5,124 nucleotides of DNA from a bacterium (lineage in GTDB: Bacteria > Armatimonadota > HRBIN16). The position numbers and the translations under genes are program-made. The stretch lies in assembly GCA_025057335.1 (NCBI GenBank), contig JANWXG010000188.1, forward strand, positions 1 to 5,124, in the 5' to 3' direction. Positions 1-5,124 of this stretch are shown here, piece after piece (the first letter of the stretch is position 1; each line of letters starts with the position of its first letter). Under the pieces are notes generated by a model, which ran no database searches, had not been told where the DNA came from, and saw only the letters and a program-made list of their open reading frames with translations.

Positions 1-63
1 GCCCTCCAGCAGGAGAACCCCGCCCTGCCCAGAGAAACAGAAGGGGAACAATGCGCTGTCTAA
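1..63 (+). CDS. Possible C-terminal end of an upstream gene (partial)
   Basis: Frame 1 is open from the window edge and ends at TAA (61-63), giving the tail ALQQENPALPRETEGEQCAV. The stop codon runs directly into the G-rich SD of the GH5 gene (TAAGGGGGGAG). That is a usual arrangement for translationally coupled genes and would leave a 14-nt gap to the GH5 ATG at 78. The other two plus-strand frames are also open over this short stretch, so coding status cannot be proved here. Twenty residues give no family information. Confidence 0.35.
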   Translation, partial: ALQQENPALPRETEGEQCAV

Positions 64-71
64 GGGGGGAG
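64..71 (+). promoter_or_regulatory. Shine-Dalgarno site of the GH5 gene
   Basis: GGGGGGAG sits 6 nt before the ATG at 78 and abuts a TAA at 61-63. It favours the start at 78 over the one at 51, and suggests coupling to an upstream gene. Confidence 0.55.
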
Positions 72-77
72 AACGCT

Positions 78-1103
78 ATGCCCGTTCCGACTACCGTTAC
101 CCGTGTGCTGGCAAAGGGTATCAACCTGAGCCACTGGCTGTCGCAGCACTCGCTGGACGAGCCGCATCTGCAGTCGTACATCGGCGAGCGCGACTTCGCG
201 CTGATTGCGCGCCTGGGCTTCACTCACGTACGCCTGCCGATAGACACCGCCCTGCTGCAATCTCCTGACGGTAGCTTGCGTGAACAGGGTTTCGTCTACG
301 TCGACCGCGCTCTGGAGTGGGCGCGCACTCATCGTCTGGGCGTGGTGATTGACCTGCATCCTGTTCCTGCGCCCAGAATCGCACGGGATGCTGCCGCTTA
401 CGCACATTTCGAGAAGCTGTGGGTGGCAATCGCCCGCAGGTACGCCCGTCGTCCACTGAGCGTAGTGTACGAGCTGCTGAATGAGCCTGTAGAACCCGAT
501 GCGCAGCGCTGGCGCGAGACCTCGGCGAAGCTGGTCAACGCCATCCGCGCCGTAGACCAGCGGCACACCATCATCGTGTGCGGGCACAACTGGAGCGGAC
601 CGGACGACCTGCCCGCTATCCCCCCGTTGGAAGACGACAACATCGTGTACACCTTCCACTTCTACCTGCCGCATGAGTTCACCCATCAGGGCGCGACGTG
701 GGGTAGCGCGCACTGGCGACCGCTGCGCAACGTGCCCTACCCGCTGACATGGGAAAACGTGCAGACGCTGCTGGCAGGACTGCCAGAGAACTCCGCCTCC
801 GCCCTGCGCCGACTGGCGCAGGAGGAGGTAAACCTCAGCTGGATTGAGAAGCGGATGCAGCCCGTGGTGGAATACCAGAAGCAGCACCGCGTGCCGCTCT
901 ACTGCGGGGAGTTTGGCGTGTACCGCGCCTTCTCGCCCCCCGATTCGCGCACGCGCTGGCTCGCTGATGTGGTCAAAACGCTGCGCAAATATCGCATCGG
1001 CTGGGCGATGTGGGACTACAAAGGCGGTTTTGCCCTGCTACGCACGGACAAGCCAGAGCCTATTGCTGATGAGGCAACGGTGCGTGCTCTGGGGTTGGGT
1101 TAG
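78..1103 (+). CDS. Glycoside hydrolase family 5 (cellulase-like) enzyme, intracellular
   Basis: This 341-aa protein is a single GH5 TIM-barrel domain, a retaining beta-glycosidase fold used on beta-glucans, mannans and related oligosaccharides. Visible landmarks, numbered from this start, are: KGINLSHWL at 13-21; RLP at 52-54; DLH at 92-94; ELLNEPV with the acid/base Glu136; the YTFHFY strand with His194; YCGEFG with the nucleophile Glu278; and WAMWDY with the subsite -1 Trp312. Both catalytic glutamates are intact, so activity is expected. No signal peptide is present, so I infer a cytoplasmic enzyme acting on imported oligosaccharides. The GH5 subfamily and substrate cannot be fixed by eye; the FTHQGATW segment after the HFY strand is a useful subfamily marker. 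The start was chosen because GGGGGGAG (64-71) lies 6 nt before ATG 78. An in-frame ATG at 51, with AAGGGG 4 nt upstream, would add nine residues. The last 44 bp overlap the convergent gene. Confidence 0.93.
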   Translation: MPVPTTVTRVLAKGINLSHWLSQHSLDEPHLQSYIGERDFALIARLGFTHVRLPIDTALLQSPDGSLREQGFVYVDRALEWARTHRLGVVIDLHPVPAPRIARDAAAYAHFEKLWVAIARRYARRPLSVVYELLNEPVEPDAQRWRETSAKLVNAIRAVDQRHTIIVCGHNWSGPDDLPAIPPLEDDNIVYTFHFYLPHEFTHQGATWGSAHWRPLRNVPYPLTWENVQTLLAGLPENSASALRRLAQEEVNLSWIEKRMQPVVEYQKQHRVPLYCGEFGVYRAFSPPDSRTRWLADVVKTLRKYRIGWAMWDYKGGFALLRTDKPEPIADEATVRALGLG

Positions 1104-1464
1104 CTTTTCCTGAAGCGTGTGGAGCGCCTTCGTACAGCACAACGAGGTTCCAACCTAACCCCTTGAACATCTGCACTACTTCGCCTCGAACGGTTTTCCG
1201 AGTCCCTTCAGGGGGGGCGCCCTTGTCGGAGACCACCCACAGCTCGCCCGTCTCGTCGCGCAGTCGGTAGCCTGCTACTCCCATCAAGCCGTAACTGTCT
1301 GTCACTACCCCCCGCACCGATACAATGCGCCCAGAGTAGCGGTCGGGGTGGGAGAGGATGTCACGGATGGGAACTGGGCGGCGGAGATAGTACACCACGC
1401 CGCCTGCCACTAGCAACAAGACTAGCACTACAGCTACGCTCAGCCGTATCCAGTTGTGACGCAC
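1060..1464 (-). CDS. Membrane-anchored OB-fold-like hypothetical protein
   Basis: This 134-aa protein is not one I can name. Residues about 7-26 form one strongly hydrophobic helix (RLSVAVVLVLLLVAGGVVYY), preceded by a short basic start, which suggests an N-terminal anchor. Residues about 31-111 look like a small five-strand OB-type beta barrel: PIRDILSHPDRYSGRIVSVRG, then a GYRLRDETGELWVV strand pair, a PPEGTRKTVRGEV strand and a final NLVVLYE strand. Similar 'IxxIL.NPxxYxGxxVxVxG' domains occur in many small bacterial envelope proteins, where the ligand is usually unknown. I see no catalytic or heme-binding motif such as the His of CcmE. The start is GTG at 1464-1462, because GGGAGG (1480-1475) lies 10 nt upstream. 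The longer reading from ATG 1578 has no SD and would put a non-membrane leader before the hydrophobic helix. The polar, Pro/His-rich last 14 residues are encoded in the 44-bp overlap with the GH5 gene. Confidence 0.78.
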   Translation of the reverse strand: MRHNWIRLSVAVVLVLLLVAGGVVYYLRRPVPIRDILSHPDRYSGRIVSVRGVVTDSYGLMGVAGYRLRDETGELWVVSDKGAPPEGTRKTVRGEVVQMFKGLGWNLVVLYEGAPHASGKANPTPEHAPLPHQQ

Positions 1465-1474
1465 TTTGTATCGA

Positions 1475-1480
1475 CCTCCC
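1475..1480 (-). promoter_or_regulatory. Shine-Dalgarno site deciding the GTG start of the OB-fold gene
   Basis: The minus strand reads GGGAGG followed by a 10-nt spacer and GTG (1464-1462). This is the only convincing SD upstream of the hydrophobic helix, and it sets the start well downstream of the first in-frame ATG. Confidence 0.6.
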
Positions 1481-1651
1481 GTCTGTAAAGGACACCGCAG
1501 GGGGGTCAAAGGTTGCCACACCGCTCCTAGAGCGCTGGCGGGAGAGACGCTTACACTCGGCTCTGTGCTGTGGCGCACGATTAAAACCGCCCGTTTGCAG
1601 GTATTCCTCTGCCTCGTCTGGAAAGTCAGTAGCAGTGCTTACCGCCTGTCC

Positions 1652-1659
1652 AAGGAGGT
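1652..1659 (+). promoter_or_regulatory. Strong Shine-Dalgarno site of the GH127-like gene
   Basis: AAGGAGGT is a near-perfect anti-SD match with a short spacer of 4-5 nt to ATG 1664. It decides the start, because the same frame is open back to a TTG at 1466 that has no SD. Confidence 0.75.
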
Positions 1660-1663
1660 CAGC

Positions 1664-4153
1664 ATGAGGCGCTGGCTATGGGCATTGTTAGTAGGATGCC
1701 TTGTGGTGTCCACATCGTTGCAGAGTATCTCTAGTCCGAGGGAAACAGAAATGAAGGTACTGTCCACACTTCCGACTTCACCGGCAAACCGTCATTACGC
1801 AGGCAATCGCCCTCCCTTGCTGCCCGTGCCGCTCATCAAGTTGCCTACAGGTTCGGTTCGCCCAGAGGGATGGCTGCGCCACCAGCTGGAGCTGATGGCA
1901 GAGGGCTTCACGGGACGTCTCACCGAGATGAGCCCCTGGTGCCAGTGGGAGGGTAGCGCCTGGGCGCACCCGAAGGGCGAGGGGGAGCGCGGCTGGGAGG
2001 AGCTGCCTTACTGGTTGAAGGGCTTTACCTCGCTGGGCTACCTTCTGGGCGACCAGCGAATCATCAGCGAAGCACAGAGGTGGCTCAATGCCATCCTCGC
2101 CAGCCAGCGCGAGGACGGTTACTTCGGTCCCGAAAGCAACCGACAGGTGATAGACCCTCATTTCTCTGGTCAGCAGGGGATAGACCTCTGGCCCAACATG
2201 ATTGCCCTCTATGCCCTGCGCACCCACTACGAAGCCACAGGCGACCCGCGAGTGCTGCCCTTTATGCTGCGTTACTTCCGCTGGCAGATGACCATCCCGC
2301 TGGAGAAGTTGCTGCCCGGCAGCTGGCAGAAGGTTCGTGGGGGCGACCAGCTCGACTCGATTCACTGGCTGTATAACCAGACAGGGGAGAAGTGGTTGCT
2401 GGACGCCGCGCGCGTGACGCACGAACGCACGGCGGACTGGGTGGGCGACATCCCCAGCTGGCACGGTGTGAACATCTGCCAGGGCTTCCGTGAGCCTGCT
2501 CAGTACTACCAGCAGACAGGCGACCTTCGCTACCTGCGGGCGACCGAGCGCGTGTATGACACCGTGATGGGCATCTATGGACAGGTGCCAGGAGGGATGT
2601 TCGGTGCAGATGAGAACGCCCGACCTGGCTACACTGGTCCTCGGCAGGCGGCGGAAACCTGCTCGATGGTGGAGATAATGTACAGCCACGAACTGCTCAC
2701 CCGCATCACAGGGGACGTGAAGTGGGCAGACCGCTGCGAGGAGGTAGCGTTCAACTCGTTGCCCGCCGCAATGACGCCCGATCTCAAGGGGCTACACTAC
2801 CTGACCGCACCCAACATGGTGCAGCTCGACCGCCGGAGCAAGGCGCCCCTGCTGCAAAACGGCGGAGACATGCTCTCTTACAACCCCTACGACTACCGCT
2901 GCTGCCAGCATAATGTGTCGCATGGCTGGCCCTACTTCGTGGAGCACCTGTGGATGGCAACAGCGGGCAACGGGCTGGCGGCAGTGCTTTACGCGCCGAG
3001 CACAGTGAAGGCGAAGGTGGGGGATGGCGTCACGGTGGAAATCGTGGAGGAGACAGACTACCCGTTTGGAGAGGAGATTGCATTCACTGTCAGCTCGCCC
3101 AGACCAGTGCGATTCCCGCTCAGCCTGCGCATCCCCGGCTGGTGCGATTCGCCCACGGTGTCAGTGAACGGGCGGGAGCAGAAAATTTCGCACCCCGCAA
3201 GGGGATGGATTGTACTGCAGCGTGAATGGCGTCACGGCGACAGGGTGCAGCTCACCTTGCCCATGCCCTTGCGTGCGAAAGTCTGGGAGAAGAACCGTCA
3301 TACGGTGTCGGTGTATCGGGGACCGCTGGCGTTCTCCCTGCTCATCGGGGAGCGATGGGTGCGCTACGGGGGGACGGACCGTTTTCCCGCATACGAGGTC
3401 TTCCCCACAACGCCGTGGAACTACGGCTTGCTGGTGGATCTGCGCCAACCTCAGGCTTCCTTCGCCCTAGTGAGGAAGGAGGGGAAGCTGGCGGAGCAGC
3501 CCTTTACCCCAGAGAACGCGCCGATCCTGCTGAGAGCGAAGGGCAAGCGCATCCCGCAGTGGCGGTTGGAGGCGAACGGGCTCATAGGTGAGGTGCAGGA
3601 GTCGCCCGTACGTTCGGATGAGCCTGTAGAGGAAATCACGCTCATCCCGATGGGTTGTGCCCGGCTGAGGGTCTCCGCCTTTCCTCAGATAGGCGAGGGG
3701 ACAGGGGCGAAGGTCTGGGAGGAGACAGGCCTGCTGTATGCAGAAGCCTCCCACTGCTGGCACGCCGACACGGTGCTTGCCCTGCACGATGGGATACTGC
3801 CATCCTCCTCGGCGGACACCAGCATCCCGCGCTTCACCTGGTGGGACCATACTGGCACGACAGAATGGGTGCAGTACACCTTCTCGCAACCGCGCAGACT
3901 CTCGTTCAGCGAGGTGTACTGGTTCGACGATGAGTCAGTAGGCGGTCAGTGTCGCTTGCCAGAGGCATGGCGTCTGCTGTGGTACGACGGTCAGCAATGG
4001 CGCCCCGTAGAGGTCACCCGCAGCGAGGAGACGCGCAAAGACGCTTTCAACCGGGTGGAGTTCGTCCCCGTCACGGCATCAGCCATTCGCATCGAGGTGA
4101 AACTCCGAGCCGGCTTTTCCGCGGGCATTCTGGAGTGGCGATTAGGGGAGTAA
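1664..4153 (+). CDS. DUF1680/GH127-family beta-L-arabinofuranosidase-like enzyme with C-terminal discoidin-like module
   Basis: This 829-aa protein is probably exported. Residues 1-22 are MRR plus a hydrophobic core, resembling a Sec signal. LVGC at 9-12 matches a lipobox, but it sits unusually early and hydrophobic sequence continues past it, so I favour ordinary secretion. Residues about 55-430 form the (alpha/alpha)6-barrel catalytic domain of the DUF1680/GH127 family. In characterised GH127 (HypBA1) the metal ligands are Glu338, Cys340, Cys417 and Cys418, with Cys417 the nucleophile and Glu322 the acid/base. The likely counterparts here are Glu331-Thr-Cys333 in AAETCSMVE, Cys413-Cys414 in YRCCQHN, and Glu317 in GADENARPG. 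Residues about 431-560 form beta-sandwich regions (SLRIPGWC, VYRGPLAFSL). Residues about 695-829 resemble a discoidin/CBM32 carbohydrate-binding domain (HDGILPSSS, TEWVQYTF, a WRLLWYDGQQW strand). The enzyme should release terminal beta-L-arabinofuranose or a similar sugar from glycans; exact specificity is unknown. An in-frame ATG at 1751, with GAGGG 8 nt upstream, would give a signal-less form. Confidence 0.92.
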   Translation: MRRWLWALLVGCLVVSTSLQSISSPRETEMKVLSTLPTSPANRHYAGNRPPLLPVPLIKLPTGSVRPEGWLRHQLELMAEGFTGRLTEMSPWCQWEGSAWAHPKGEGERGWEELPYWLKGFTSLGYLLGDQRIISEAQRWLNAILASQREDGYFGPESNRQVIDPHFSGQQGIDLWPNMIALYALRTHYEATGDPRVLPFMLRYFRWQMTIPLEKLLPGSWQKVRGGDQLDSIHWLYNQTGEKWLLDAARVTHERTADWVGDIPSWHGVNICQGFREPAQYYQQTGDLRYLRATERVYDTVMGIYGQVPGGMFGADENARPGYTGPRQAAETCSMVEIMYSHELLTRITGDVKWADRCEEVAFNSLPAAMTPDLKGLHYLTAPNMVQLDRRSKAPLLQNGGDMLSYNPYDYRCCQHNVSHGWPYFVEHLWMATAGNGLAAVLYAPSTVKAKVGDGVTVEIVEETDYPFGEEIAFTVSSPRPVRFPLSLRIPGWCDSPTVSVNGREQKISHPARGWIVLQREWRHGDRVQLTLPMPLRAKVWEKNRHTVSVYRGPLAFSLLIGERWVRYGGTDRFPAYEVFPTTPWNYGLLVDLRQPQASFALVRKEGKLAEQPFTPENAPILLRAKGKRIPQWRLEANGLIGEVQESPVRSDEPVEEITLIPMGCARLRVSAFPQIGEGTGAKVWEETGLLYAEASHCWHADTVLALHDGILPSSSADTSIPRFTWWDHTGTTEWVQYTFSQPRRLSFSEVYWFDDESVGGQCRLPEAWRLLWYDGQQWRPVEVTRSEETRKDAFNRVEFVPVTASAIRIEVKLRAGFSAGILEWRLGE
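3770..4150 (+). other. Discoidin/CBM32-like carbohydrate-binding module within the GH127-like protein
   Basis: This covers roughly residues 703-829 of the enzyme. The segment begins with TVLALHDGILPSSS, then has IPRFTWWDHTGTTEWVQYTF, a WFDD turn, RLPEAWRLLWYDGQQWRPV, and a final strand pair (AIRIEVKL...ILEWRL). This order is the usual jelly-roll pattern of F5/8 type C-like modules, which often bind galactose-type or other sugars. Boundaries are approximate and the binding residues cannot be assigned by eye. Confidence 0.65.
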
Positions 4154-4281
4154 GGGTGAACTGAAAAGGGGCGCCTGACGCGGAGTCAGGCGCCCCAAAA
4201 GAGGTCTGCTTGCCTCGGCTGCGTTACGGCTGTTGAGGTGGATAGAACAACATGGCTAGGAGCCGTCGCGCGGGAAGCGAA
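4154..4281. other. Convergent intergenic region
   Basis: These 128 bp separate the stop codons of the GH127-like gene (plus) and the STN gene (minus). Apart from the hairpin, I see only about 80 bp without recognisable structure (4202-4281), which serves as the 3' untranslated region of the minus-strand transcript. Confidence 0.6.
4164..4200 (-). terminator. Perfect 12-bp hairpin, probable intrinsic terminator
   Basis: GGGGCGCCTGAC (4168-4179) and GTCAGGCGCCCC (4185-4196) are perfect complements around a 5-nt loop (GCGGA on the plus strand). AAAA flanks both sides (4164-4167 and 4197-4200). Read on the minus strand, the stem is followed by TTTTCAGTT, a short U-tract. It therefore fits best as the terminator of the STN/Gly-rich gene, whose stop lies 86 nt upstream. 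On the plus strand, 15 nt past the GH127-like stop, the stem is followed by AAAAGAGG and not by U residues. Any plus-strand termination would depend on the stem alone. Confidence 0.8.
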
Positions 4282-5091
4282 CTAGTAGCCGCCGCCCCAA
4301 CCGCCACGACCACCGCCGCCCCAGCCGCCGCGACCGAAGCCACCACCGCCCCAGCCGCCGCGACCGAAGCCACCACCGCCCCAGCCGCCGAAGCCACCGC
4401 CGCCCCAGCCGCCGAGGCCACCCCAGCCACCGCCGAGGCCGCCCCAGCCGCCACCGAAGCCGCCGTAGCCACCCCAGCCGCCGCCGAAGCCGCCATAGCC
4501 GCCCCAGCCGCCACCGAAGCCGCCATAGCCGCCGTAGCCACCGAAGCCACCATAGCCGCCATAACCGCCGAAACCACCATAGCCGCCATAGCCGCCGTAA
4601 CCGCCGCTATAGGTCCAGCCCGTCTGGTTCAGTGCGATGGCGTTTCCACCAAGCAGCTGTGCTATCGCCAGAGAGTCCAGATGCTGCAACGTAATCTTCT
4701 CTGTGCGCAGCTGCGGTTGAGGCGCTTCCTCTTGCAGCGTCTCAGTGACCGTCGTTTCGGGGGTCTCCACTCGAGGCGTGATAATGTACACGCCGCCGTC
4801 CACGCGGTAGGTCAGGGGCGGGTTCGCCGAGCGCAGAATGGTGCGCAGCGCCGTCTCGAAGGTCACATCCTTCAACGAGACCGTCACGTAGCCTCCGACC
4901 ACCGACTCGTCCAACGTGTAGTTGTAGCCGACCGAGCGGAAGAGCAACTTAAGCGCGTCGGCTACGCTGGCGGACTCCAGATTGAGCGTGATGCGAGGCG
5001 ACTCCGCGCCTCCCTGTTGACTGGACGCTGGCGTCACTATCCCCATCACGAGCACCAGCAACGCCAGCACGCCTAACCACTGCATCCGCAT
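4282..5091 (-). CDS. Secreted STN-domain protein with Gly/aromatic-rich repeat tail
   Basis: This 269-aa protein starts with a Sec signal peptide: hydrophobic residues about 5-19, with likely cleavage near PASSQ at 21-25. Residues about 33-107 match the STN (secretin and TonB N-terminus short) domain: ITLNLESASVADALKLLF, YVTVSLKDVTFETALRTIL, and a LTYRVDGGVYIITPR end strand. This is the periplasmic domain that precedes secretin pores and TonB receptors. After an acidic linker (108-127), TEKITLQHLDSLAIAQLLGG (130-149) resembles the opening of a secretin N1-type domain. The rest of that domain and the whole pore are missing. Residues 163-269 are Gly with Tyr, Phe, Trp and a few Leu and Arg, in 3-, 9- and 10-residue repeats. 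The ATG at 5091 is preferred because GGAGG (5104-5100) is 8 nt upstream; the in-frame GTG at 5100 lies inside that SD. The protein probably acts in the periplasm or at the surface; its function is unknown. Confidence 0.85.
   Translation of the reverse strand: MRMQWLGVLALLVLVMGIVTPASSQQGGAESPRITLNLESASVADALKLLFRSVGYNYTLDESVVGGYVTVSLKDVTFETALRTILRSANPPLTYRVDGGVYIITPRVETPETTVTETLQEEAPQPQLRTEKITLQHLDSLAIAQLLGGNAIALNQTGWTYSGGYGGYGGYGGFGGYGGYGGFGGYGGYGGFGGGWGGYGGFGGGWGGYGGFGGGWGGLGGGWGGLGGWGGGGFGGWGGGGFGRGGWGGGGFGRGGWGGGGRGGWGGGY
4316..4390. repeat. Perfect 30-bp tandem duplication (2.5 copies)
   Basis: Positions 4321-4350 and 4351-4380 are identical. The periodicity extends 5 bp to the left and 10 bp to the right before the first mismatches. 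Each copy adds ten residues (one GFGRGGWGGG-type unit) to the protein. Identity at wobble positions implies a recent duplication or gene-conversion event, because the neighbouring units have already diverged. Confidence 0.9.
4441..4530. repeat. Three imperfect 30-bp tandem repeats
   Basis: Copies 4441-4470, 4471-4500 and 4501-4530 differ from each other at only a few positions (for example GTAGCC versus ATAGCC at the copy end, and ACCCC versus GCCCC at the start). On the minus strand each encodes one GGYGGFGGGW-type decapeptide. They are a separate repeat family from the pair at 4321-4380. Confidence 0.85.
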
Positions 5092-5097
5092 TGGCTT

Positions 5098-5124
5098 CAC
5101 CTCCTCTGTCGCGCGCGAAAGAGG
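5098..5124 (-). promoter_or_regulatory. Shine-Dalgarno site of the STN gene with a possible overlapping hairpin
   Basis: The minus strand reads AGGAGGTG (5105-5098), then 7 nt before ATG 5091, a strong SD. Just upstream, CCTCT-T-TCG (5124-5116) can pair with CGA-C-AGAGG (5111-5103) around a CGCG loop. That is eight base pairs with one T/C mismatch, and the right arm covers the first half of the SD. This could weaken translation initiation. The window ends here, so the promoter and any larger leader structure are not visible. Confidence 0.4.

Larger units (their letters stand above)
1465..1663. other. Divergent intergenic promoter interval
   Basis: These 199 bp separate the minus-strand OB-fold gene from the plus-strand GH127-like gene and must hold both promoters unless transcription enters from elsewhere. 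I could not find a well-spaced sigma70 -35/-10 pair. On the minus strand TTTAAT (1585-1580) resembles a -10, but no good -35 lies 16-18 bp upstream. TTGACC (1509-1504) resembles a -35, but its matching -10 would start transcription inside the SD. A 13-bp inverted repeat, CGCTC-CTA-GAGCG (1522-1534), lies near the middle and could be an operator, although five base pairs is weak support. Open frames in both directions cross this interval without SDs and are treated as chance extensions. Confidence 0.5.
4285..4605 (-). repeat. Gly/aromatic-coding tandem repeat array (30-bp and shorter periods)
   Basis: This DNA encodes residues 163-269 of the STN protein. From the N-terminal side it has GGYGGYGGF-type 9-residue units, then 10-residue GGGWGGYGGF units, 7-residue GGGWGGL units, and 10-residue GRGGWGGGGF units near the C terminus. 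At the DNA level two separate sections have a 30-bp period. Positions 4441-4530 hold three imperfect copies, and 4321-4380 holds two identical copies. The array is in frame throughout and no unit contains a stop codon, so selection appears to keep it translated. Confidence 0.88.

Noticed and set aside
60..887. 275-aa minus-strand open frame opposite the GH5 gene
   Set aside because: The plus strand carries all the GH5 catalytic motifs. The antisense product has no domain-like pattern.
1481..1509. Minus-strand TTGACC/TACAGA promoter for the OB-fold gene
   Set aside because: The -10 match is only 3 of 6, and transcription would start at or inside the SD, leaving no usable ribosome binding site.
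1465..1578. N-terminal extension of the OB-fold gene to ATG 1578
   Set aside because: There is no SD, and the extension would put low-information sequence in front of the membrane helix. GGGAGG before GTG 1464 is a better start.
1466..1663. N-terminal extension of the GH127-like gene from TTG 1466
   Set aside because: There is no SD at 1466 and the extension is not domain-like. A strong SD and a signal peptide mark ATG 1664 instead.
1778..2689. 303-aa minus-strand open frame inside the GH127-like gene
   Set aside because: It is the complement of conserved catalytic-domain codons. It has no recognisable motif and no SD, so it is a GC-rich shadow frame.
4224..4589. Minus-strand Ala/Val-rich frame in the repeat array
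   Set aside because: It is a shifted reading of the same Gly-coding repeats. It has no start context and conflicts with the well-supported STN reading frame.
4291..4605. Possible CRISPR array, because of regular 30-bp repeats
   Set aside because: The repeats are directly tandem with no unique spacers, and they stay in frame as Gly/aromatic codons, so they are protein-coding repeats.
4252..5076. Long plus-strand open frame rich in Ala/Pro/Thr opposite the STN gene
   Set aside because: It is the antisense of the GGN-rich repeats, which removes stops from other frames. It has no SD, and its non-repeat half is not protein-like, whereas the minus strand gives a signal peptide and an STN domain.

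Overview
This is a GC-rich bacterial window with four complete genes and probably the last codons of a fifth. No 16S rRNA or other phylogenetic marker is present. The combination of carbohydrate-active enzymes with a stand-alone STN-domain protein ending in a Gly/aromatic tail reminds me of Armatimonadota and similar thermal-environment lineages. That assignment is an impression from gene style only. Intervals are short and Shine-Dalgarno (SD) sites are strong. I see no tRNA, rRNA, CRISPR array, insertion sequence or phage gene.

Layout, left to right. (1) Positions 1-63 read as the possible C-terminal end of an upstream gene whose TAA overlaps the SD of the next gene. (2) 78-1103 (+) is a compact, signal-less GH5 glycoside hydrolase with both catalytic glutamates. 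(3) 1060-1464 (-) is a small membrane-anchored protein with an OB-fold-like domain. It converges on the GH5 gene, and their 3' ends overlap by 44 bp. (4) 1465-1663 is the divergent promoter interval. (5) 1664-4153 (+) is a large, probably exported DUF1680/GH127-type beta-L-arabinofuranosidase-like enzyme. It carries the Glu-x-Cys and Cys-Cys metal/nucleophile motifs and a discoidin/CBM32-like C-terminal module. (6) 4154-4281 holds a perfect 12-bp hairpin between convergent genes, with its U-tract on the minus strand. (7) 4282-5091 (-) is a secreted STN-domain (secretin/TonB short N-terminal domain) protein. After a short secretin-like stretch it ends in about 107 residues of Gly/Tyr/Phe/Trp repeats, encoded by 30-bp tandem DNA repeats.

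Functional reading. The two hydrolases suggest use of plant-type or other complex glycans. The GH127-like enzyme would trim arabinose or similar side sugars outside the cytoplasm, and the GH5 enzyme would cut beta-linked oligosaccharides inside the cell. They are not in one operon, because an oppositely oriented gene separates them. The STN/Gly-rich protein is envelope-associated and is the least conventional item here. I did not find a clear multi-gene novel system. The most unusual things are that protein's architecture with its repeat array, and the divergent GH127-like enzyme.
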